Shown one piece after another: positions 7,939 to 14,851 of a DNA stretch of 64,000 nt (position 1 is its first letter; each line of letters starts with the position of its first letter). The stretch is from Bacteroidota bacterium (GTDB lineage Bacteria; Bacteroidota; Ignavibacteria; Ignavibacteriales; Ignavibacteriaceae): assembly GCA_020161395.1 (NCBI GenBank), contig JAIUOE010000001.1, positions 434,001-498,000 of the forward strand. The letters are read 5' to 3'. The notes beneath the pieces are model-generated. The model did not search any database, was not told the origin of the DNA, and saw only the letters and a list, made by a program, of their open reading frames with translations. The position numbers were made by a program, and so were the translations under genes.

Positions 7939-10170
7939 ATGAAGAAGACACTTTTACTCATTGCAATGCTTTGTCTTAGTCTGAACGCCCAGTTATGGAG
8001 AGGACAAACAATTAATCCACCCTACAGACTTAACGATGTTGATTTTCAAGCTGATCTTGGAATGGCAGTTGGAGAGGGTGGAGCCGTTTTTATAAAAATT
8101 GGAGCCTCACCGTGGCAAATATTCAGGACAGGAGCTCAAACAGAATGGCTTAACTCCGTGGATATTCACGGTTCCCAAGCCTGGGCGGTTGGCGAAAATG
8201 GAGTGGTGTTGAAATTTGAATTTAACTCACAAACCTGGTCTCAAATTCAGTTGAACACCAGCGAGAATCTCAAAAAGGTTTATTTTGCCGGTCCCGATAT
8301 CGGCTACATCGTCGGATATGGAAGTACACTGTTCAAGACCACCAACGCCGGAGCAACCTGGACAAGGCAAAACTTCAATTCCAGTGATTACCAGTTGACA
8401 TCCATTGCATACGGAACCGACATGTTCGGTGCCATGGGTTCGCTTGCCGCTTCTGCCACGGTAAGCAGATTGCTCGTTACTGAAAATGGAGGTGCCGGGT
8501 ATCTTCCGCTTTCACTTCCTTATGTCGGTGGAATTTTTAATATTTCTGTTCCCAATGATCAGGTGATTTACGCTGCTGGCGAATTTGGACTGCTGAAATC
8601 GACCAACCGGGGACTTTCCTGGATCAACCTGACGCCCAACATTCCGGGTTACATCTACCCGGGTGACATGTTTTTTTATGACACCATGAGGGGTGTTATA
8701 GTTTTGAACAACGGTATTATTCATAAAACCACTGACGGTGGAGCAACCTGGTCGTTTGAAAATGTTTTCCCGTTTGCAAGTAATGTTGCTTTGGGCATTT
8801 ATACACAGGATCTTGAAAACATTCATGTGGTTGGTTACGGACAGGAGCAGGCCTGGGAGAGGAGAACGCCTATTGAACTGTCGCTCGACAATGTGGCTCT
8901 TTTCTCCGGTGACACAGTTAAAATACCCCTAAGGATAAAGAATCCTAACAGTTATCCATTGTTCTCCGGACAGATTTATCTCAACAATTTTTCCCCGAAA
9001 CTCAAGTTTATTGGAGTAAAACCGGATGTCGGCACTCTAATGAACACATCAGGATGGTCATTTTACACAAATCAGACTAACGAAAACCTTCGATTTATCT
9101 CTTATGGCTCCGATTATATCAACACCAACGGAATTTTGTGTTATCTCCAGTTCAAGGCAACTCCTGCAGATCCGACAAAAAGAGACTCCGTTTTCATAAG
9201 TTTCGACTCCGCCTATTTTAATACAAACAACTACCCGGTATTTACAAAACCGGGCAGAGTGTTAATAAAGACCCGCTTCCCCGGCGATGTCGATCTGAAC
9301 GGGGTTGTTCAGGCATTTGATGCATCAATGGTGCTAAGGTACCTTGTGAATCAAATTACTTTGGACGAAGAACAGCTTGGAAATGCAGAAGTTACGAATA
9401 ACACTACTATCACGGCGGCTGATGCCTCGACAATCGCACAATATGTTGCCGGACTGATTCCTTCGCTACCGTGGGGAAATTTCCCGCAGGCTGCCGGTAC
9501 ACCTCAGATTGTGGATGTTAACGCACCTTCGGGACAGATTATTGAAGTGCCGGTATTTTTAAACAATCCGGAAAACCTTTACACTCTCCAGGGAAATATT
9601 TCGTTCGATGCCGGTGCGTTTAACTTTGAAGGATTGCAGTTTGCCCCTCAATTTTCGGGTGCACTAAGAGAAGTACGAAACGAGGATGGAGTGGTTAAAT
9701 TTGCCGTTGCCTCGCTTCAGGAAGTTCCATTAACACCCGGTGTTCCTGCTTTTAAACTCCGTCTTTCATATAACGGCAGCTTGAACAGCAGCCAAAGCAG
9801 TGTAAGTTTTACAAATTTCAGACTGAACGAGAATATTTTTATACCCGACGCCGGGCAGTCGATCATCCATATCATAACCGGAATCACCGGGGATGAAAAT
9901 ATCCCTCTCGAATTTGCGCTTAAACAGAATTATCCCAATCCGTTTAATCCATCAACAATGATCGCCTTTGCTCTGCCAAAAGCGAGCTTCGTGTCTCTGA
10001 TTATCTACAACTCTTCAGGAGAAAAAGTGACTGAACTGATAAACAGGCATCTTGAAGCCGGCTACCATGAGATCGGATTCAGCGCTGCAGATTTGCCGAG
10101 CGGTATATATCTCTATAAACTGACCGCAGGGAATAACACTTCCACAAGAAAAATGATCCTGATGAAATAG
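7939..10170 (+). CDS. T9SS-exported BNR-repeat protein with cohesin-like and dockerin-like modules
   Basis: 743 residues. A signal peptide (MKKTLLLIAMLCLSLNAQ) is followed by five or so BNR/Ycf48-like propeller repeats (TNAGATW, STNRGLSW, TDGGATW; about 20-310). Next come a cohesin-like beta-sandwich (about 313-445, SGDTVKIPLRIKNP), a type I dockerin-like pair of EF-type loops (GDVDLNGVVQAFDASMVLRY and NTTITAADASTIAQYV, about 450-510), and a second cohesin-like sandwich (about 523-640). The C-terminal T9SS type A sorting domain contains QNYPNPFNPST (about 665-675) and ends KMILMK. It should be exported through the outer membrane and anchored or released. The cohesin calls rest on sequence feel, not a search. 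The gene has its own upstream region and appears monocistronic. Confidence 0.75.
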   Translation: MKKTLLLIAMLCLSLNAQLWRGQTINPPYRLNDVDFQADLGMAVGEGGAVFIKIGASPWQIFRTGAQTEWLNSVDIHGSQAWAVGENGVVLKFEFNSQTWSQIQLNTSENLKKVYFAGPDIGYIVGYGSTLFKTTNAGATWTRQNFNSSDYQLTSIAYGTDMFGAMGSLAASATVSRLLVTENGGAGYLPLSLPYVGGIFNISVPNDQVIYAAGEFGLLKSTNRGLSWINLTPNIPGYIYPGDMFFYDTMRGVIVLNNGIIHKTTDGGATWSFENVFPFASNVALGIYTQDLENIHVVGYGQEQAWERRTPIELSLDNVALFSGDTVKIPLRIKNPNSYPLFSGQIYLNNFSPKLKFIGVKPDVGTLMNTSGWSFYTNQTNENLRFISYGSDYINTNGILCYLQFKATPADPTKRDSVFISFDSAYFNTNNYPVFTKPGRVLIKTRFPGDVDLNGVVQAFDASMVLRYLVNQITLDEEQLGNAEVTNNTTITAADASTIAQYVAGLIPSLPWGNFPQAAGTPQIVDVNAPSGQIIEVPVFLNNPENLYTLQGNISFDAGAFNFEGLQFAPQFSGALREVRNEDGVVKFAVASLQEVPLTPGVPAFKLRLSYNGSLNSSQSSVSFTNFRLNENIFIPDAGQSIIHIITGITGDENIPLEFALKQNYPNPFNPSTMIAFALPKASFVSLIIYNSSGEKVTELINRHLEAGYHEIGFSAADLPSGIYLYKLTAGNNTSTRKMILMK

Positions 10171-10173
10171 AGA

Positions 10174-10301
10174 CCCGAGTATCTGAGTACCTGAGTGACT
10201 TGAGTACTTGAGTACTTGAGTGAGTGAGATCCTGAGATTCCAACCTTCTTTGGTTTTCATCCACTCCGGTACTCCGGTACTCCGGTGCTCAAGTACTCAT
10301 T
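10174..10301. repeat. Iterated 8-bp units forming an intergenic inverted repeat
   Basis: Just after the T9SS gene, variants of GAGTACTT repeat about six times, followed after a spacer by three copies of CGGTACTC and then CTCAAGTACTCA. The last part is complementary to TGAGTACTTGAG in the first block, so the region can form a long hairpin. Together with the stretch to 10473, which shows no ORF, this fills the 303-base gap before the next gene. Confidence 0.6.
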
Positions 10302-10473
10302 TCATACCTGATTCATTCCGAAGACAATGTAATTATACCTTTCATTTATTAAATCTCCATATTATTATCATCGGATTATAGATTTGCGATATCTTTTTGA
10401 CGAATTAATCGATTATTGTATTTTAATATATAGAATAATCAAAGTCAAAAATCTCATCATCAGGAGAACAGCA

Positions 10474-11325
10474 ATGAAAATGATCGCATTATTTATACTA
10501 TTGGCATCAACTCTGGCATTCAGTCAGATACCAAACGGTGATTTTGAAACATGGAACAGCGACGGTCCTTCGGGCTGGGCAACACCAAACGCCCCAATGT
10601 TGCCGCAGTTGGTTACTCAATCATCAAACGCAAAAACAGGCAGTTTTGCCGTACAAGGGGAAGTGGTTCAGTGGTCACCTGGCCTTGTCGTCGCTCCCTT
10701 TATTCAGTCGGGTGACGACGCATCAGGCTTTCCATACACCCAAAGGCCTGTCAAGTTTACCGGCAACTATATTCTAAATCCTTCGGGAGGCGACAGGCTT
10801 TCCGTATCAGTGCTGTTAATGAAAAACGGAGAACTGGTTGGAATCGCAGCCCGTACATATTCCTCCACAACACAGACCTATCTGCCGCTTGAAGTACCTT
10901 TCCAATACATGAACGATGACACACCGGACACCTGTGTGGTTACAATCAGCATTATCGGTCCGGTATCTGGAAGTGACTACCACCTTGGCACCACATTTCT
11001 TGTTGACGACCTGAAATTTTCCGATTCCCCGGTTGCGGTGGAAGATGAACTTAACAACCCGAAGGTTTTCAGTTTGATGCAAAACTATCCAAATCCTTTC
11101 AATCCGTCGACGGTTATCAGATTTAATCTGCAGGCAAGCGGAATGGTTGAACTGGGAATATTCAATGCAGCAGGTGAAAAAGTGGCGGAACTCGTGAACG
11201 GTCAGATGGATTCAGGCAATCACGAAGTCAGTTTTAACGCACAGAATCTGCCGAGTGGCACCTATTTTTATCGCCTTACATCAGGAAACATCACTGAAAC
11301 CAGGAAAATGCTCCTGTTAAAGTAA
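10474..11325 (+). CDS. T9SS-exported hypothetical protein
   Basis: 283 residues from the ATG at 10474, which has AGGAGA seven bases upstream and begins a good signal peptide (MKMIALFILLASTLAFSQ). The frame upstream is open but lacks these signs. The mature start IPNGDFETWNSDGPSGW resembles the opening of carbohydrate-binding or discoidin-like jelly-roll domains in Bacteroidota secreted proteins, covering about 20-185. The last 85 residues are a T9SS type A sorting domain with QNYPNPFNPST and a final KMLLLK. No catalytic motif is visible. It follows another T9SS cargo gene but is separated by a repeat-rich gap and has its own terminator, so it is probably transcribed alone. Confidence 0.75.
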   Translation: MKMIALFILLASTLAFSQIPNGDFETWNSDGPSGWATPNAPMLPQLVTQSSNAKTGSFAVQGEVVQWSPGLVVAPFIQSGDDASGFPYTQRPVKFTGNYILNPSGGDRLSVSVLLMKNGELVGIAARTYSSTTQTYLPLEVPFQYMNDDTPDTCVVTISIIGPVSGSDYHLGTTFLVDDLKFSDSPVAVEDELNNPKVFSLMQNYPNPFNPSTVIRFNLQASGMVELGIFNAAGEKVAELVNGQMDSGNHEVSFNAQNLPSGTYFYRLTSGNITETRKMLLLK

Positions 11326-11372
11326 CATAACCCCTGACTGCCGGGTGCATAAAAACCGGTAATTCAAAACAG

Positions 11373-11416
11373 AAAAGGAATTGAAGACTTCTCTCCGGGG
11401 CTCAATTCCTTTTTTT
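11373..11416 (+). terminator. Rho-independent terminator after the T9SS hypothetical
   Basis: A 12-bp stem (AAAAGGAATTGA with TCAATTCCTTTT) with a 17-base loop leads into a run of seven Ts. Confidence 0.85.
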
Positions 11417-11544
11417 ATTTATTCCATACTCCGCTTTTGTTTCCCAATCAAAGTCAATCGCCTGCCACATTCCTGTTTAGTGCATAGTTCCCCCGATTTT
11501 CTTAAATTTAGAATTGTATTATTCTAAAAAACGGATTGACTATT

Positions 11545-13602
11545 ATGATTTCAAAATATCGATTTTTCTCACTATTGGTTATACTGCTCATCATGTCGCA
11601 TACGATTATCAAAGCACAGAAAGAAGATGAATTTCTAAACGCCTACTCCGACAAAAAACTTGGTTCGTTTGTCGAGAAAGGGAACACGGTTTTTCGGGTG
11701 TTTGCCCCCAGAGCGGTATCTGCAACACTAAAGACTTTCAAAAAGGTCGATGATGACTACGGTCAGGAACTGAAGATGCAGAAGGACAACGATGGTGTCT
11801 GGGAGGCAACCATTCAGGGAGAGCAATATGGTTTATACTATGGTTATATCATCATAAATCCCGAGGACAGCGTACTTGAAAAATCAAAAGTGGTGATTCT
11901 CGATCCCTACGCAAAGGCAGTTGCAACATTCAATACATATATGAATCCCAGACTGGGGATTGTCGTTAAAGATGGCGGATTCGACTGGGGAAAAGACAAA
12001 TGGATTCAGAGAGACTGGAGAGACCTCATTGTTTACGAAATGCATCTAAGAGACCAGACTGCACACCCCTCCTCAGGTGCAAAAAATCCGGGTACCTACA
12101 AGGGACTCATCGAAAAAGGGAAAAAGGGAGGTATCGACTACATCAACTCACTGAATGTGAATACTGTGGAGCTCCTTCCGGCACAGGAATTCGGGAACAT
12201 TGAAATACCGTACAGAGATGCTGAACACAACAGATTTAACACATGGAATCCTTATGAGAGAAATCACTGGGGCTACATGACCGCCGCGTTCTTTGCTCCA
12301 GAAGCATATTATGCTGAAAACTGGGCAAAATTGAGATGGAATCAGTGGATGGGTCACGAAGACAAAGCCCGGCATGATTTCAAACAGATGGTGAAAGCCT
12401 TTCACAAGGAAGATATCGCCGTAATGATGGATGTGGTCTACAATCATATTTCCGAATATGAACTGGGTAGCTTTAAAGAGATCGACAAAAAATACTACTT
12501 CAGACTGAATGATGACGGCAGTTTTAAGGCTGAGAGCGGTTGCGGAAATGACTTCAGAACAGAAGCTCCCATGGCGAGAAGGCTCATTATCGAAAGTTTG
12601 AAATACTGGATGACAGAATATCACATCGATGGTTTCCGATTCGATCTTGGAAAACTGATCGACTGGAAAACGATTGAAGAGATTATCAAAGAGCTGAGGA
12701 AAATAAATCCAAAGGTTGTTATCGTCTGTGAACCATGGGGTGGCGGTTACGATCCAAAAGGTTTCTCCGAAAGAGAATGGGGCTCGTGGAACGATCAGAT
12801 CAGAAACGGTGTGAAGGGTGAAAATCCGAAGAACAACCTTGGATGGATCTTCCAGAAATGGTTCGGCGACAATTCACCTGCCAGACTGAAGAGTTATGTA
12901 AACGGCACACTGATCAGAGATGAAAAAGGGCTCTTTGTAAAAAAAGAACATTCTGTGAATTATCTTGAGTCTCACGATGGTTACACTCTTGGAGATTTTA
13001 TCAGAATCGGACTTGGAGACCTTAAGGAAGGTGCAACGGTTCTCGACATAGATAAAAACGCCAAACTTACCACCGAACAGATGAAACTTAATAAACTCGG
13101 TGCTCTTTTCCTCTTCACCTCACAGGGTATGACCATGATACATGCGGGTCAGGAATTCGGGCGTTCGAAGGTGGTGCCTGCTGATGTTGATGTTAACGAT
13201 CCGCTAAGAGGAAAGGTTGATCATAATACTTATGATAAAGACAACGAAGTAAACTACATCAACTACCGCCATGCCGAGATGAACAAAGAGCTGGTCGACT
13301 ATTATGCCGGTCTGGCAAAGCTTCGCTCCTCGTTCAAGGCATTTAGAAGAGCTGGCTACGAAGAAGTGAAATTCATGGACTTGAAAGATGAATTCACCCT
13401 TGGGTATGAAATTAACCACAACAAAGAACATTTTGTGGTGCTCTTCAACGCAAACCGGGACAAAAAAGCTGAATTCTCACTTCCCAAGGGGGAATTCGAG
13501 GTGCTGGTTAATGACAAAAAAGCGGGCACAAAAAGTCTCGGGAAAGCAAAAGGGAAAATCACACTTCCTGCTTCCTCAGGTGTGGTTCTGAGAAAAAAAT
13601 AA
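11545..13602 (+). CDS. Secreted pullulanase/debranching-type glycoside hydrolase (GH13)
   Basis: 685 residues from the ATG at 11545; the frame also allows a TTG three codons earlier. An N-terminal signal peptide (about 1-25) is followed by a CBM48-like domain (about 40-125, GNTVFRVFAPRAVSATL) and a GH13 barrel. Catalytic regions: DVVYNH (I), GFRFDLGK with nucleophile Asp367 (II), VIVCEPWGGG with acid/base Glu396 (III) and NYLESHDG with Asp478 (IV). The NHWGYMTAAFFAPE stretch corresponds to the YNWGY segment of type I pullulanases and isoamylases. It hydrolyses alpha-1,6 branches of starch or glycogen-like glucans. Unlike its neighbours it has no T9SS sorting domain, so it is predicted periplasmic. 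A strong terminator follows. Confidence 0.87.
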   Translation: MISKYRFFSLLVILLIMSHTIIKAQKEDEFLNAYSDKKLGSFVEKGNTVFRVFAPRAVSATLKTFKKVDDDYGQELKMQKDNDGVWEATIQGEQYGLYYGYIIINPEDSVLEKSKVVILDPYAKAVATFNTYMNPRLGIVVKDGGFDWGKDKWIQRDWRDLIVYEMHLRDQTAHPSSGAKNPGTYKGLIEKGKKGGIDYINSLNVNTVELLPAQEFGNIEIPYRDAEHNRFNTWNPYERNHWGYMTAAFFAPEAYYAENWAKLRWNQWMGHEDKARHDFKQMVKAFHKEDIAVMMDVVYNHISEYELGSFKEIDKKYYFRLNDDGSFKAESGCGNDFRTEAPMARRLIIESLKYWMTEYHIDGFRFDLGKLIDWKTIEEIIKELRKINPKVVIVCEPWGGGYDPKGFSEREWGSWNDQIRNGVKGENPKNNLGWIFQKWFGDNSPARLKSYVNGTLIRDEKGLFVKKEHSVNYLESHDGYTLGDFIRIGLGDLKEGATVLDIDKNAKLTTEQMKLNKLGALFLFTSQGMTMIHAGQEFGRSKVVPADVDVNDPLRGKVDHNTYDKDNEVNYINYRHAEMNKELVDYYAGLAKLRSSFKAFRRAGYEEVKFMDLKDEFTLGYEINHNKEHFVVLFNANRDKKAEFSLPKGEFEVLVNDKKAGTKSLGKAKGKITLPASSGVVLRKK

Positions 13603-13623
13603 AAACTGACCCGGTAATCCGGA

Positions 13624-13677
13624 GGATGAAAGGAACCTGAGCCTGTCTCCCGTTCCTTTCATCCTTTTATTTTTTTA
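13624..13677 (+). terminator. Rho-independent terminator after the GH13 gene
   Basis: A 13-bp stem (GGATGAAAGGAAC with its complement) with a 15-base loop is followed by TTTTATTTTTTT. Confidence 0.9.
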
Positions 13678-13795
13678 TCCCGATCCGGTTGCTGTTTGAG
13701 CAAATTGCGATAAAACACTCATTAGGGAACAATTTGACTCAAATTTCCATTTTATATTAATAATAGTGTATATTGGTACAAAATTCTAATTTTTT

Positions 13796-13800
13796 AGGAG
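13796..13800 (+). promoter_or_regulatory. Ribosome-binding site of the DNA methyltransferase
   Basis: AGGAG lies five bases before the ATG at 13806. It supports that start over the one 33 bases upstream. Confidence 0.65.
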
Positions 13801-13805
13801 AAGAC

Positions 13806-14804
13806 ATGCCTGCACCAAAGGCAAAAAGAAACAAGACAATTTCACTGACAGAAGAGCAACTCGAGAATTATTCTGCGAAGTTAATCGATATCAACGAAAC
13901 CGTTACCCTTGACAAGATACTTGATAAAACCATTAACCGTAATCTTTTTGATATTATCAAGTACCTTCCTGATGAGTTTGTTGATTTATTGATTATCGAC
14001 CCGCCATACAATCTCGATCGTGATTTTGGTTCTGCAAAGTTCAGAAAACTTCCTGTGGAGGAGTACTCGATGTATCTCAGGAGCTGGCTCCCTCAGTTGC
14101 TAAAACTCCTGAAACCCGAAGCCACTATTTATATCTGTGGTGATTACCTGAGCTCTCTCTCCATATTTTCCGTGGCAAGCGAATACTTCAAATTGCGAAA
14201 CAGAATCACCTGGCAGAGAGACAAAGGGCGCGGAGCGAGCAAAAACTGGAAGAATTCGATGGAAGATATCTGGTTTTTCACGATGGGAAATGACTATACC
14301 TTCAACCTCGATGCCGTAAAGGAGAAAAGAGCTGTTATCGCCCCCTACAAAGAAGACGGGGAACCGAAGGACTGGATGGACTCAGACGAGGGAAGATTTA
14401 GAATGAGTCACCCTTCAAACATTTGGACTGATATCACAATTCCATACTGGTCGATGGCCGAAAACACGGAGCATCCGACACAGAAGCCCGAAAAGCTGAT
14501 GGCAAAACTGATTCTTGCATCCTCGAACGAGGGGGATGTGATTTTTGATCCTTTCCTGGGCTCCGGAACCACTTCGGTTGTTGCCAAAAAATTGAACAGG
14601 CACTTCGTCGGAATCGAGATTGACAGAAAATATGCAGCGACGGCTGAATACCGGCTCGAACTGGCTGAATCCGATGACACTATTCAGGGCTACTTCGAAG
14701 GTGTATTCTGGGAGAGAAACTCACTGAAGCATCAGAAAAAATCGAAGAAGAAAAGTGACGGCGAAGATAATGAGGAAGAAGGCGGTTTCTTCAACTTTAT
14801 GTAA
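13806..14804 (+). CDS. Beta-class DNA methyltransferase (orphan)
   Basis: 332 residues. Catalytic motif IV DPPYNL (residues 65-70) comes before the S-adenosylmethionine motif I DPFLGSGTT (248-256). This order defines the beta class of N6-adenine or N4-cytosine methyltransferases. HPTQKPEKLM (motif X) just before motif I supports this. The region between (about 100-230) would hold target recognition. The tail is short, acidic and lysine-rich. No restriction endonuclease is adjacent; neighbours are a GH13 enzyme and an outer membrane protein. It may therefore be a solitary methyltransferase used for regulation or self-marking. Recognition sequence cannot be read from the protein. Confidence 0.88.
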   Translation: MPAPKAKRNKTISLTEEQLENYSAKLIDINETVTLDKILDKTINRNLFDIIKYLPDEFVDLLIIDPPYNLDRDFGSAKFRKLPVEEYSMYLRSWLPQLLKLLKPEATIYICGDYLSSLSIFSVASEYFKLRNRITWQRDKGRGASKNWKNSMEDIWFFTMGNDYTFNLDAVKEKRAVIAPYKEDGEPKDWMDSDEGRFRMSHPSNIWTDITIPYWSMAENTEHPTQKPEKLMAKLILASSNEGDVIFDPFLGSGTTSVVAKKLNRHFVGIEIDRKYAATAEYRLELAESDDTIQGYFEGVFWERNSLKHQKKSKKKSDGEDNEEEGGFFNFM

Positions 14805-14810
14805 ACTTTA

Positions 14811-14846
14811 AGCCAAGACCCGGAGAACAATCTTCGAGTCTTGGCT
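14811..14846. terminator. Hairpin between convergent methyltransferase and Omp85 genes
   Basis: A perfect 9-bp stem (AGCCAAGAC / GTCTTGGCT) sits between the two stop codons. No clear T run follows, so termination is likely but not certain. Confidence 0.55.
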
Positions 14847-14851
14847 CCACA

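Noticed and set aside
10174-10301. CRISPR array
   Set aside because: The repeats are about 8 bp, in direct contact and form an inverted repeat. There are no unique spacers and no cas genes.
10384-10473. Upstream extension of the T9SS hypothetical frame
   Set aside because: The ATG at 10474 has AGGAGA before it and begins a clear signal peptide; the extension has neither.
12148-12624. 158-codon minus-strand frame inside the pullulanase-type gene
   Set aside because: Covers GH13 region I on the opposite strand and has no supporting signals.
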